Below, in pieces: positions 23,335 through 31,379 of a stretch of DNA of 58,395 nucleotides. Each line of letters begins with the position of its first letter. Position 1 is the first letter of the stretch. The stretch covers positions 1-58,395 of the forward strand of contig SMDE01000022.1 of assembly GCA_004346725.1 (NCBI GenBank). The letters run 5' to 3'. The position numbers were made by a program, and so were the translations under genes. Source of the DNA: Phytobacter diazotrophicus (lineage in GTDB: Bacteria > Pseudomonadota > Gammaproteobacteria > Enterobacterales > Enterobacteriaceae). The notes beneath the pieces were generated by a model, which was not told the origin of the DNA, did no database searches, and saw only the letters and a list, made by a program, of their open reading frames with translations.

Positions 23335-24312
23335 TTAGCGGTTTCCGAACAGATCGGCAAAACGCTTTTTGTTTGCTTCGGTATCAGCCAGCGCTTTTGC
23401 CGGGTCGTATGGCATCAGTTTAATGGTGTCACGCGCCGGGAAGCCCTGAGGTACTGGTAAGCTGGCGTCTGCCGTCAGGTAGCCCTGTTTGAGAACCAGC
23501 TTCTGCCCGTCTGCGGAGAGGACAAAATCGATGAAAGCTTTCGCATCCTCAGGGTTTTTCGCCCCTTTCATCATGGCGACCGGTTCGGTCACGATGCTGA
23601 CGCCCTCTTTCGGGAAAACGAACTCAATCGGCGCGCCTTTGGCTTTTTCACGGATCGCCATGTAATCCACCAGTACGCCGTAGGCTTTACTGCCAGAGGT
23701 GATGGCGCTCATCACGCCGCCATTACCACTCTGCGGCATCGCGCCGTTCTCTTTCAGTTTCTCGTAATACTGCCAGCCGAGCTGCGGGTCATTCATTAAC
23801 GTCGCCATATGAATCTGCGCGGCGCCGGAATAGAGCGGGCTTGGCAAGGTGGTCATATTTTTCAGTTCAGGCTTGAGCAGATCCTGCCAGGACTCCGGCT
23901 TTACCGGGGCTTTGCTGTGGTACGCAATGCCGGTAGTGATAAGTTTCGTGCCGTAGTAGTAGCCGTCTTTATCATAGAGTTGAGCATCGTAGCGGCTGGC
24001 CTGCGGTGATTTGTAGGCCGCCAGCAGATTTTGCTGTTTCAGGGATTCCATCGACACGCTGTCGGCGATGAGTAAGACATCCGGGCTGGCGCCACCGGCT
24101 GAAATTTCAGCCTGCAGGCGGGCAATCAGCTTTGCGGTTCCATCGCGAATCCATTTTACTTCGACATCCGGGTGCGCCTGCTCAAACGCACTCACCGTCA
24201 TTTGCGCATCTTCGGTTGGCTGGCTGGTGTAGAGCGTCAGAGTGGATTTCGCGAAAGCGGTGCCACTCAGGAAAGCCAGCAATGCCGCTGCCAGCGCAAT
24301 TTTCTTACTCAT
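23335..24312 (-). CDS. Periplasmic substrate-binding protein (AfuA/PhnS-like)
   Basis: A 325-residue extracellular solute-binding protein with the signal peptide SKKIALAAALLAFLSGTAFA. The mature start KSTLTLYTSQPTEDAQMTVSAFEQAHPDVEV is split here only for description: LYTSQPTEDA and FEQAHPDVEV are typical of the class that binds ferric ion, phosphonates or sugar phosphates. The start codon follows AGGGGG at good spacing; a longer frame reaching into the deoR-type gene is rejected. Compared with iron-binding relatives, no adjacent paired Tyr ligand near the C-terminus (the YY pair seen here, in DGYYYGTK near residue 123, is elsewhere), so an anionic organic ligand is favoured over iron. First gene of the operon. 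Confidence 0.88.
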   Translation of the reverse strand: MSKKIALAAALLAFLSGTAFAKSTLTLYTSQPTEDAQMTVSAFEQAHPDVEVKWIRDGTAKLIARLQAEISAGGASPDVLLIADSVSMESLKQQNLLAAYKSPQASRYDAQLYDKDGYYYGTKLITTGIAYHSKAPVKPESWQDLLKPELKNMTTLPSPLYSGAAQIHMATLMNDPQLGWQYYEKLKENGAMPQSGNGGVMSAITSGSKAYGVLVDYMAIREKAKGAPIEFVFPKEGVSIVTEPVAMMKGAKNPEDAKAFIDFVLSADGQKLVLKQGYLTADASLPVPQGFPARDTIKLMPYDPAKALADTEANKKRFADLFGNR

Positions 24313-24328
24313 GGTTTCGTCCCCCTGG

Positions 24329-24401
24329 TTTTCGTTGTGACGATTAAAACAGGGGAATCTGACAGAAATATGACCCGTTTTTTTCGTAGTAATAATTTCA
24401 T
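24329..24401. promoter_or_regulatory. Candidate operator pair between the transport operon and its regulator
   Basis: Two similar stretches, TTTTCGTTGTGACGATTAAA (from 24329) and TTTTCGTAGTAATAATTTCA (from 24381), share TTTTCGT-GT-A and an AT-rich end. Their starts are 52 bp apart, close to five helical turns. DeoR-family repressors often bind paired or repeated sites, so these could be operators for the divergent regulator. Found by eye only. Confidence 0.35.
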
Positions 24402-24447
24402 ATTCGCGGGCTAGCATGAGCGCAAATCCCCTCTGCCGGAGGCAAAT

Positions 24448-25209
24448 ATGACTCCAGAAGCACGTCGCAGCGCAATTGTCGCCATCGTGACAGAGCACGG
24501 TGAGAGTAGCATTGAACAACTGGCGCACTATTTCGGCGTCTCGCTGCAAACAGTACGCAGCGATTTGCGCGAACTCACCGCGCAAGGGCTGTTATTGCGC
24601 CGTCATGGCATGGTTGCCCCTTTCGCGCGCGAAAATATTGGTTATCAACAGCGCGAGATCGTCAACGTCATCGGTAAGCGCTGGATTGGTGAACGGGTCG
24701 CACAGTTGCTCAGCCAAGCGCAAAGCTGCTTTCTCGGCACTGGCACCACCGTGGAAATGGTAGCGCGCGCCCTGCCGGACGATATCCGTCTGGCGGTGTG
24801 TACCAATAATCTGCACGCCGCCACACCGCTAAGTCTGCTTCCTGGCTGCGAACTGACCGTCGCGGGTGGTCGCGTGCGTAAGCGCGATCTGGATGTGATC
24901 GGCAGTGACGCCCTGACCTTCTTTCGCCGCTATCGTGTCGATATTGGGGTGGTGTCCGTTGGCGGAATTGGCGAAGAGGGCGAGCTATACGATTTCAACG
25001 ATGAAGAGGTGGTGGCACGTCAGGCGCTGGTCGCCAGTGCGGAAGTCAATGTTCTGGTGGTCGATAGCACCAAGTTTGGCCGCCGGGCGATGTGCCGCAA
25101 CGGTGATATCGGCGATTTCCATTATGTGGTGAGCGACAGAGCCCCCACCGGCCCCCAGCGCGACCTGCTGGCACAGCGCCGCACGCAGTGGCTGTGTCGG
25201 GAAGAATAA
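24448..25209 (+). CDS. DeoR-family transcriptional regulator
   Basis: The 253 residues have the DeoR layout: a winged helix-turn-helix in residues 1-57 (SIEQLAHYFGVSLQTVRSDL is the recognition segment) and a sugar-phosphate-sensing domain from about 75 (CFLGTGTTVEMVARALP, then VDIGVVSVGGIGEEGELYDF and VVDSTKFGRRAM). It most resembles the GlpR branch. Members usually release DNA when they bind a phosphorylated sugar or polyol, which points to an organophosphate as the signal for the divergent importer operon. AGGCAAAT lies just upstream of the start. Its stop is followed by a hairpin at 25251-25277. Confidence 0.9.
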   Translation: MTPEARRSAIVAIVTEHGESSIEQLAHYFGVSLQTVRSDLRELTAQGLLLRRHGMVAPFARENIGYQQREIVNVIGKRWIGERVAQLLSQAQSCFLGTGTTVEMVARALPDDIRLAVCTNNLHAATPLSLLPGCELTVAGGRVRKRDLDVIGSDALTFFRRYRVDIGVVSVGGIGEEGELYDFNDEEVVARQALVASAEVNVLVVDSTKFGRRAMCRNGDIGDFHYVVSDRAPTGPQRDLLAQRRTQWLCREE

Positions 25210-25250
25210 AATAGCCTATTCAGGCTGTATCCTTTTATATATTGAAAATA

Positions 25251-25277
25251 AAGAGATCGCGCAATTCGTGATCTCTG
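25251..25277. terminator. Hairpin after the deoR-type gene
   Basis: AGAGATC-GCGCAATTCGT-GATCTCT is a seven-base-pair inverted repeat in AT-rich sequence, 41 bp after the regulator stop. The downstream T content is low on the plus strand, so termination is only likely, not certain. Confidence 0.5.
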
Positions 25278-25334
25278 CGGGTCGTAAATAAAAATTATTA
25301 CATATATAAAAAACATTTCAACCAAACCATTAAA

Positions 25335-25541
25335 TTACGTCAGGATGACGTTTGCTTTCTTCACATCAATACGATTAAAGGATGACTCATGCCCACCCAC
25401 ATAGTAAGCACAAGGATTCGTTCTAATGTCCCCCCGATTATATTCTGTATGATTTATTGATTTATCGAATGGATGCGCAACGCAATAAGCGTATTCTTGT
25501 CGATGTAACGCAACAAAATATACAGAGTAATTATGAAACAC
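25335..25541 (-). pseudogene. Possible C-terminal gene remnant on the minus strand
   Basis: An open frame of about 70 codons ends in YYVGGHESSFNRIDVKKANV plus ILT. It is bounded upstream by a stop four codons before a GTG, has no ribosome site and no ATG, and is followed 58 bp later by the hairpin at 25251-25277. The amino-acid composition looks protein-like, so it may be the end of a gene cut off when the toxin-like cassette arrived. It could equally be a chance frame antisense to the 5' end of the next gene. No family recognised. Confidence 0.2.
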
Positions 25542-26578
25542 AACAGCACATTACTCAGGAAACATCAGATCCGGGCGCCACTATTTATATAATGGAAGTC
25601 ACTCTGTATCGGCAAAACATGCTAGAAACTCGGCGCATAACCCCCACGCCCTTTAATAAAATGTATACCTTAGCGGAATTGAGTTCTGGTCGCGCATGGT
25701 CCCCTATTAAACGTGAAAATCCGTGTTATTTTGAGACGAGGGAACAAACGCGCCTGGTAAAACCCGGTGAGGAAAACATACAGGCCGTTCAGATTTCGAG
25801 CCCCGAACGCCCCTTTATTGCTAAAGAGTACCCTATTGGCCATGACCTTGATCCCTTCGAGCGCAGTATTATTAGAGAGCAGATAACCACGCGATTTAAT
25901 CAGCTGGATTATCCTAACCAAGGGTGGGGAAGTTTGTGCGGTCCAGCCGCATTTTTCTATTGTATGCAAATGGACAGACCCGATGTCTACGCGCAGGCAG
26001 CACGTGAACTGTGGTGCTGGGGCAAAACCAAAATTGGCGAATTAGAAATTACGCCGGGAGAGGGGTGTTGTCGACCTTCCGGAAATTTTTATAACCACAA
26101 ACGGAATCCTCCTACCCCGCTAATTTCAGGTGTCGACTGGATAACCCTCGCCAGCCTCAGAGATTCGGAAAACGCGATAATTAACTACGATGCCGTCGAT
26201 TGCCCTGCCGCCGGGGTCACCATGTGGCAGACTCTGGCAGAGTGGTTCCAAAAAGCGGGTTATGAACTTGTATTCTGCAATGCAGGTATCACCCGGGGCA
26301 GTGTGGAAGATATTCGTCTTTTTAATGATTACGTCAACAGAGGGTACAAAGTCGTCACGCTGGTCGCTGGCGGATTGTTAGAAGGCAACGATTCAATTTT
26401 AACTATGCCAAATCATTGGATCGTATGGGACAGTCAGCTAACGCAAAATGACAGAGACGAAATTTCCTTGGCACTTTTCTCATGGGGAAATGTAAAAAAT
26501 CATATTAAAACAGACATGACTATCCACCGCTTTCTCAATCGTTTCTTCGGAGGCATGGTTTTTAAACCATTAAAATAA
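25457..26578 (+). CDS. Putative cysteine-peptidase-fold effector or toxin
   Basis: Not recognised as a named family. From the TTG at the start of the frame it has 373 residues; Met codons at 25469 or 25592 are possible starts, none with a clear ribosome site. GWGSLCGPAAFFYCMQ places a Cys at residue 161, and MPNHWIVWDS places His at 320 and Asp at 325, the order and spacing of a Cys-His-Asp dyad/triad as in C39, NlpC/P60 or papain-like enzymes. There is no signal peptide. The N-terminal about 120 residues are of unknown type and could be a delivery region. It is followed at once by three small lipoprotein genes. By analogy with amidase effectors of type VI secretion, a periplasm-acting toxin with membrane-anchored immunity proteins is the leading inference. 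AT content is higher than in neighbouring core genes, suggesting transfer. Confidence 0.6.
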   Translation: MIYRMDAQRNKRILVDVTQQNIQSNYETQQHITQETSDPGATIYIMEVTLYRQNMLETRRITPTPFNKMYTLAELSSGRAWSPIKRENPCYFETREQTRLVKPGEENIQAVQISSPERPFIAKEYPIGHDLDPFERSIIREQITTRFNQLDYPNQGWGSLCGPAAFFYCMQMDRPDVYAQAARELWCWGKTKIGELEITPGEGCCRPSGNFYNHKRNPPTPLISGVDWITLASLRDSENAIINYDAVDCPAAGVTMWQTLAEWFQKAGYELVFCNAGITRGSVEDIRLFNDYVNRGYKVVTLVAGGLLEGNDSILTMPNHWIVWDSQLTQNDRDEISLALFSWGNVKNHIKTDMTIHRFLNRFFGGMVFKPLK

Positions 26579-26579
26579 A

Positions 26580-26951
26580 ATGCGAAGGATTTTATTTTCT
26601 GTTTTAACATTAACTCTAACTGCTTGCAGCATGAGTGTTAAGGTGTCACCTAAAAATTCGCAATTGAGCGATGCCCAAGTAGGCAAACAATATTTCTCCC
26701 GGATAGAAATAACCGGAGGACGGGTCACTGAAAATGGTCTTCCTGGTGAAATAACGCCGAAAGATAATGGACTTTACCTTAAATCATGTGAACCGTTATC
26801 CGTTACAAAAAATAACTGTATTCAGATAACAGGTATACCCGAAAAAACAGGCACCATCCGAGTTACGGTGGCAGGGGGCGTTTATGGCACTATGTTCGAG
26901 AGTGCGAATAGATTCTACAAAACTTACACTATTAACGTTCTGGACCATTAA
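26580..26951 (+). CDS. Small lipoprotein, candidate immunity protein 1
   Basis: A 123-residue protein with a lipoprotein signal (LFSVLTLTLTACSMS; Cys near residue 16 is the predicted lipidated residue). The mature part has a beta-rich pattern ending FYKTYTINVLDH. It starts one base after the stop of the effector-like gene without its own clear ribosome site, so translation is probably coupled. It is a diverged relative of the next two genes: it shares the D-AQVGKQY/D-AVVHQPY segment, a Cys-containing centre (NNCIQITGIPEKTG) and VTVAGGVYGTMFES. Role as immunity protein is inferred from position only. Confidence 0.65.
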   Translation: MRRILFSVLTLTLTACSMSVKVSPKNSQLSDAQVGKQYFSRIEITGGRVTENGLPGEITPKDNGLYLKSCEPLSVTKNNCIQITGIPEKTGTIRVTVAGGVYGTMFESANRFYKTYTINVLDH

Positions 26952-27018
26952 AATACACATTCAAAAGATGAATAGCAGAAACATTCGTTATAAACATAAC
27001 TCAAGGATGAATTAACAC

Positions 27019-27441
27019 ATGGATAAAGTCTTCATATTGATGATGACGGTATGTTTGACATCATGCGGCCAACATTTTTCTTTCTTACCAGAAAACCCCA
27101 GGTTACATGATGCCGTAGTACATCAGCCTTACTCGGCGAAAATCACTATTTTCGGCGCCCCTGTTGTTAGCCCCGGCATAGTATTACGTCTTAATCCAGA
27201 GGATACGGGACTTACTATAAAATATTGCCAGATCCCAGAGTGGCGAATGTCAGACAAAACATCAGACACTCGCGATCTGAATTGCATTCAGGTGCAAGGC
27301 ACACCCGTCAAAACAGGGGTTGTCACCTTCCTGGTTGCGGGAGGTGGCTACGCACATATGTTCGAAAGTTCAAAGGAATTTGAAAAAACCTACACCATTA
27401 ATGTTCTGGATCATCAACATATATATTCAGAAGATGAATAG
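27019..27441 (+). CDS. Small lipoprotein, candidate immunity protein 2
   Basis: A 140-residue lipoprotein with the lipobox in VCLTSCGQH (Cys at residue 16). The mature part contains LNCIQVQGTPVKTGVVTFLV and AGGGYAHMFES, shared with its neighbours, and two further Cys that could pair in the periplasm. The pattern suggests an immunoglobulin-like beta sandwich, as in putative Ig-domain proteins. AAGGATGA lies upstream as ribosome site. It is about 85 per cent like the next gene by eye and clearly a duplicate of it; its C-terminus carries an extra tail (QHIYSEDE). Confidence 0.7.
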   Translation: MDKVFILMMTVCLTSCGQHFSFLPENPRLHDAVVHQPYSAKITIFGAPVVSPGIVLRLNPEDTGLTIKYCQIPEWRMSDKTSDTRDLNCIQVQGTPVKTGVVTFLVAGGGYAHMFESSKEFEKTYTINVLDHQHIYSEDE

Positions 27442-27484
27442 AATAACTATTCGCTATAGGCATAACTCAAGGATGAATTAACAC

Positions 27485-27892
27485 ATGGATAAAATCTTTA
27501 TATTGATGATGACGATATTTTTGACATCATGCAGCCAACATTTTTCTTTCTTACCAGAAAACCCCAGGTTACATGATGCCGTAGTACATCAGCCTTACTC
27601 GGCAAAAATCACTATTTTCGGTGCCAGTGTTGCTGGCTCCGGCAATTCATTACGTCTTAACCCAGTAAATACGGGTCTTACCATCAAATATTGCCAGATC
27701 CCAGAGTGGCGAATGTCAGACAAAACAACAGACACCCGTGATCTAAATTGCATTCAGGTGCAAGGCACACCCGTCAAAACAGGGGTTGTCACCTTCCTGG
27801 TTGCGGGAGGTGGCTACGCGCATATGTTTGAAAGCTCAACGAGATTTAAGAAAACCTACACCATTAACATCGTCGATCCGAAAAACAAGTAA
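27485..27892 (+). CDS. Small lipoprotein, candidate immunity protein 3
   Basis: A 135-residue lipoprotein (lipobox FLTSCSQH), near-copy of the preceding gene. Most differences are in two short stretches (ASVAGSGNSL against APVVSPGIVL, and the C-terminus IVDPKNK), while FLPENPRLHDAVVHQPYSAK and the central Cys region are the same. The ribosome-site region ACTCAAGGATGAATTAACAC is identical to that of copy 2. A strong terminator starts at its stop codon, so the effector-like gene and the three lipoprotein genes appear to form one transcription unit. Confidence 0.7.
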   Translation: MDKIFILMMTIFLTSCSQHFSFLPENPRLHDAVVHQPYSAKITIFGASVAGSGNSLRLNPVNTGLTIKYCQIPEWRMSDKTTDTRDLNCIQVQGTPVKTGVVTFLVAGGGYAHMFESSTRFKKTYTINIVDPKNK

Positions 27893-27919
27893 AAAGCGAT
27901 CGCAAGGGCGATCGCTTTT
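27892..27919. terminator. Bidirectional terminator between the lipoprotein genes and metE
   Basis: AAAAGCGATCGC-AAGG-GCGATCGCTTTT is a perfect 12-base-pair stem with a four-base loop and A/T tracts on both flanks. It serves the lipoprotein unit on the plus strand and metE on the minus strand. Confidence 0.95.
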
Positions 27920-27939
27920 CATTATGAACCACCCACTTC

Positions 27940-30201
27940 TTACGCCTGACGCAGGTTCTGCGCGGCTTTCACCATATTTGCCAGGGCGCTTCGGGTTTCC
28001 GGCCAGCCGCGGGTTTTCAGGCCACAGTCCGGGTTCACCCACAGGCGCTCAGCCGGGATACGCCGGGCGGCTTTAGCCAGCAGCGCTTCAATCCACTCCA
28101 CGCTCGGTACGTTCGGCGAGTGAATGTCATACACGCCCGGTCCGATTTCGTTCGGGTATTCAAACTCTTCGAACGACTCCAGCAATTCCATATCCGAGCG
28201 CGAGGTCTCAATGGTGATCACGTCTGCGTCCAGGGCAGCAATGGAGTCCATGATGTCGTTAAACTCGCAATAACACATGTGGGTGTGAATCTGGGTTTCA
28301 TCCCTCGCCACGGCCGCACTGATGCGAAAAGCTTCCACGCCCCACTCCAGATACGCATCCCAGTCGCGGCGACGCAGCGGCAGACCTTCACGCAGGGCCG
28401 GCTCGTCAATCTGGATGATGCCGATACCGGCGGCTTCCAGATCTGCGACTTCGTCACGCAGCGCCAGCGCAATTTGTTTGGCGATAGTTTCACGGCTCAC
28501 ATCTTCACGCGGGAAGGACCAGCACAGGATAGTCACTGGCCCCGTCAGCATCCCTTTTACCGGCTTACTGGTCAGGGACTGGGCATACTTCGCCCACTCC
28601 ACGGTAATCGCTTCCGGGCGGCTGACATCGCCAATGACCACCGGTGGCTTCACGCAGCGGGAGCCGTAACTCTGCACCCAGCCGTTCTGGGTAAAGACAA
28701 AGCCGTCGAGATGCTCGCCAAAGTATTCCACCATGTCATTACGCTCGGCTTCACCGTGGACCAGCACGTCCAGCCCTAAACGCTCCTGCTCCACAATCGC
28801 CTGCCTGATGTGTTCAGCGATACCGGTACGGTAGTTGTTGGCATCCAGATTGCCTTTTTTGAAGTCCAGTCGTAGACCACGGATCTCGGTGGTCTGCGGG
28901 AATGAACCGATGGTCGTCGTCGGCCATGCGGGCAGGTTAAAGCGGGCACGCTGTGCTTTGGCGCGGACTTCATAAGTGCTGGTGCGCTGGCTGTCTTCTG
29001 CGGTGATGGCCGCCAGACGCTGCGAAACGGCGGTATTGTGCACACGGGTGGAGTGGCGGCGCGCCTGAATCGGGGCGCTCCAGGCCTCAATTGCAGCGGT
29101 ATCACCGCTGTTCAGCGCATCGCGCAGCAGCGCCAGTTCTTCACATTTTTGCAGGGCGAAGGCAAACCAGCTCTTCACTTCCGCATCCAGACGCGTCTCC
29201 ACGTTCAAATCGATCGGGCTGTGCAGCAGGGAACATGAAGAGGCCACCCACAGCGGGCGCTTCCCTGCCACTCCTTTAATCTGTGCATATTTTGCGCTCA
29301 GATCGGCACGCCAGACGTTACGGCCATTCACCAGCCCTGCCGAGAGCAGCCAGTCAGCGGGCAGGCGCTTGTGCAATTCGGCAACGTCATCTTTACCGTG
29401 GACCAGGTCAACGTGCAGCCCCTGTACCGGTAGCGCGGTGAGGGTGTCGAGGTTCGGTGTTACACCTTCAAAATAGGTGGTCAGCAGCAGTTTCACCTGG
29501 CCCGCGAGTGCCTCGTAAGCCGGCTTGAAGGCATCCAGCCAAACCTGGGGCAGATCCAGTACCAACGCAGGTTCGTCGATTTGTACCCACTCGACGCCGC
29601 GTTTCGCCAGTTCAGCCAGCACCTGTTTGTAGACCGGCAGAATGTCATTAAGCAGGCTCAGGCGGTCAAACTGCTCACCTTTCACTTTGCCCAGCCACAG
29701 GTACGTCACCGGCCCCAGCAGGACAGGTTTCACCTTGTGGCCCAGCGCCAGTGCTTCGTCCACTTCATCCAGCAACTGCGTCCAGGTCAGTTTGAACGGC
29801 AGGCCTTTGGTGAACTCCGGCACCATATAGTGATAATTGGTGTTAAACCATTTGGTCATTTCTGCCGCTGCCGCGGGTTCGCCGGTCGGTGCGCGGCCAC
29901 GGCCAATACGGAACAGGGTGTCGATATCAACGGAGCCGTCGCTGTTCTGATGACGAGCCGGGACGTTGCCAAGCATCAGGCTGGTGGTCAGAACATGGTC
30001 GTACCAGGCGAAATCCCCCACCGGCAGCAGGTCGATGCCCGCCGCTTTTTGCTGCTCCCAGTGACGCGCACGCAGTTCGCGCCCTGTCGCCAGCAATGCG
30101 TCACGGGATGAGTTACCCGCCCAGTAACTTTCTTGCGCTTTTTTCAGTTCGCGACGCAGGCCAACGCGAGGGAAACCGAGGGTGTGGTTAATAATTGTCA
30201 T
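27940..30201 (-). CDS. metE: Cobalamin-independent methionine synthase
   Basis: Transfers the methyl group of 5-methyltetrahydropteroyl-triglutamate to homocysteine, the last step of methionine synthesis, without B12. The 753 residues equal the E. coli length. The C-terminal barrel carries the zinc ligands His and Cys in [12 protein letters not shown] (about 641 and 643), Glu about 665 (ITIETSRSD) and Cys about 726 ([13 protein letters not shown]). The N-terminal barrel starts [20 protein letters not shown]. Divergent from its activator metR; an ERIC element lies in the region upstream of its start. Confidence 0.98.
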   Translation of the reverse strand: MTIINHTLGFPRVGLRRELKKAQESYWAGNSSRDALLATGRELRARHWEQQKAAGIDLLPVGDFAWYDHVLTTSLMLGNVPARHQNSDGSVDIDTLFRIGRGRAPTGEPAAAAEMTKWFNTNYHYMVPEFTKGLPFKLTWTQLLDEVDEALALGHKVKPVLLGPVTYLWLGKVKGEQFDRLSLLNDILPVYKQVLAELAKRGVEWVQIDEPALVLDLPQVWLDAFKPAYEALAGQVKLLLTTYFEGVTPNLDTLTALPVQGLHVDLVHGKDDVAELHKRLPADWLLSAGLVNGRNVWRADLSAKYAQIKGVAGKRPLWVASSCSLLHSPIDLNVETRLDAEVKSWFAFALQKCEELALLRDALNSGDTAAIEAWSAPIQARRHSTRVHNTAVSQRLAAITAEDSQRTSTYEVRAKAQRARFNLPAWPTTTIGSFPQTTEIRGLRLDFKKGNLDANNYRTGIAEHIRQAIVEQERLGLDVLVHGEAERNDMVEYFGEHLDGFVFTQNGWVQSYGSRCVKPPVVIGDVSRPEAITVEWAKYAQSLTSKPVKGMLTGPVTILCWSFPREDVSRETIAKQIALALRDEVADLEAAGIGIIQIDEPALREGLPLRRRDWDAYLEWGVEAFRISAAVARDETQIHTHMCYCEFNDIMDSIAALDADVITIETSRSDMELLESFEEFEYPNEIGPGVYDIHSPNVPSVEWIEALLAKAARRIPAERLWVNPDCGLKTRGWPETRSALANMVKAAQNLRQA

Positions 30202-30220
30202 TTTTTGAGCCTCATAATTT

Positions 30221-30336
30221 CAATCCGAAAGATTTCGGGAAGGCGGCAAGCTTGCTCATCCCCAGGAGCTTACTGAGGTAAGTGACTGGGTTGAGGAAGT
30301 GCGGCCAACGCACCATAAATTCGAAAGATAAAGGAT
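30221..30336. repeat. ERIC element between metE and metR
   Basis: CTCATCCCCAGGAGCTTACT followed by GAGGTAAGTGACTGGG is nearly identical to the ERIC consensus centre, and TGCGGCCAACGCACC follows as expected. The outer arms CGAAAGATTTCGG and TTCGAAAGATAAAGG mark approximate ends. It takes up about half of the 224-bp metE-metR interval, on the metE side, so it is likely part of the metE 5' leader or separates metE from the shared control sites. Confidence 0.9.
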
Positions 30337-30344
30337 TTAGCCAT

Positions 30345-30426
30345 CCAGATGTTTACACATCCATATTTGGCGGTTACTGTATATTCCTCAAGCGCAAATT
30401 TGTCATGCCGAAGTGAAGGACTTTCA
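30345..30426. promoter_or_regulatory. metE-metR control region with a MetR-type site
   Basis: TGAAGGACTTTCA (30414-30426) fits the MetR consensus TGAA-N5-TTCA and overlaps the metR ribosome site and start codon, a place suited to autorepression. CCAGATGTTTACACATCC (from about 30345) is a weak candidate for MetJ boxes (AGACGTCT repeats). Promoters were not assigned. The site next to the start could also be chance, as GAAGGA doubles as the ribosome site. Confidence 0.4.
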
Positions 30427-31379
30427 TGATCGAAATTAAACATCTGAAAACGCTACAAGCGTTACGGAACTGCGGGTCGCTGGCTGCGGCAGCGGCGGCA
30501 TTGCATCAGACGCAATCCGCACTTTCCCACCAGTTCAGCGATCTGGAACAGCGCCTTGGCTTTCGACTCTTTGTGCGCAAAAGCCAGCCTTTACGCTTTA
30601 CGCCGCAGGGGGAAATCCTGCTGCAACTGGCCAATCAGGTGCTGCCGCAAATCAGTAGCGCACTGCAGGCCTGCAATGAACCACAGCAGACCCACCTGCG
30701 TATCGCGATTGAATGCCATAGCTGTATTCAGTGGCTGACGCCGGCGCTGGAAAGTTTTCGCACCCAATGGCCGCATGTCGAGATGGATTTCAAATCGGGC
30801 GTTACCTTCGACCCACAGCCCGCACTCCAGCAGGGCGAGCTGGATCTGGTGATGACCTCGGACATTCTGCCGCGCAGTGGCTTGCACTATTCGCCGATGT
30901 TCGATTTTGAAGTACGGCTGGTGCTTTCACCGGAGAGCCCGCTGGCCTCACGCACACGGATCACCCCGGAAGATATCGCCACCGAGACACTGCTTATTTA
31001 TCCTGTGCAGCGTAGCCGCCTGGATATCTGGCGCCATTTCCTGCAACCGGCAGGCATCAGCCCGCAGCTTAAAAGCGTGGACAATACGTTGCTGTTGATT
31101 CAGATGGTCGCGGCGCGGATGGGCATTGCCGCCCTGCCGCACTGGGTGGTGGAAAGTTTTGAACGCCAGGGTCTGGTGGTGACCAAAACCCTGGGTGAGG
31201 GATTATGGAGCCGGTTGTACGCTGCCGTGCGCGATGGCGAGCAGCGCCAGCCGGTCACCGAGGCATTTATTCGCTCAGCGCGGAACCACGCCTGCGACCA
31301 TCTGCCGTTTGTGCGGAGCGCGGAGCGACCCAGCGCCGATGCACCCATAGTGAGGCCAGTATCACCGTCCCACCAATGA
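30426..31379 (+). CDS. metR: LysR-family activator of methionine genes MetR
   Basis: Activates metE, metH and related genes with homocysteine as co-effector and represses its own gene. The 317 residues equal the E. coli length. The helix-turn-helix lies in residues 1-60 ([20 protein letters not shown], then [19 protein letters not shown]), followed by the two-lobe effector domain. The last 113 bp of the gene overlap the 3' end of bioP on the other strand, so both proteins use the same DNA for their C-termini. Confidence 0.96.
   Translation: MIEIKHLKTLQALRNCGSLAAAAAALHQTQSALSHQFSDLEQRLGFRLFVRKSQPLRFTPQGEILLQLANQVLPQISSALQACNEPQQTHLRIAIECHSCIQWLTPALESFRTQWPHVEMDFKSGVTFDPQPALQQGELDLVMTSDILPRSGLHYSPMFDFEVRLVLSPESPLASRTRITPEDIATETLLIYPVQRSRLDIWRHFLQPAGISPQLKSVDNTLLLIQMVAARMGIAALPHWVVESFERQGLVVTKTLGEGLWSRLYAAVRDGEQRQPVTEAFIRSARNHACDHLPFVRSAERPSADAPIVRPVSPSHQ

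Larger units (their letters stand above)
26967..27892 (+). repeat. Tandem duplication of a lipoprotein gene unit
   Basis: Two direct copies with start codons 466 bp apart, each including about 50 bp of upstream sequence (GATGAATAG through ATAACTCAAGGATGAATTAA) and the gene. The first runs from about 26967 to 27432, the second from about 27433 to 27892. The near identity, including the non-coding leader, shows a recent duplication. Confidence 0.85.

Noticed and set aside
24313..24585. 91-codon N-terminal extension of the binding protein
   Set aside because: It overlaps the start of the divergent regulator, and the true start has a signal peptide and ribosome site.
19000..25209. Ferric iron uptake as function of the importer operon
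   Set aside because: Not excluded, but no Fur box was seen and the neighbours are a DeoR regulator and two hydrolases, which fit an organic phosphate better.
25210..27920. Prophage or insertion sequence origin of the toxin-like cassette
   Set aside because: No transposase, integrase, terminal inverted repeats or target duplication could be seen at the edges.
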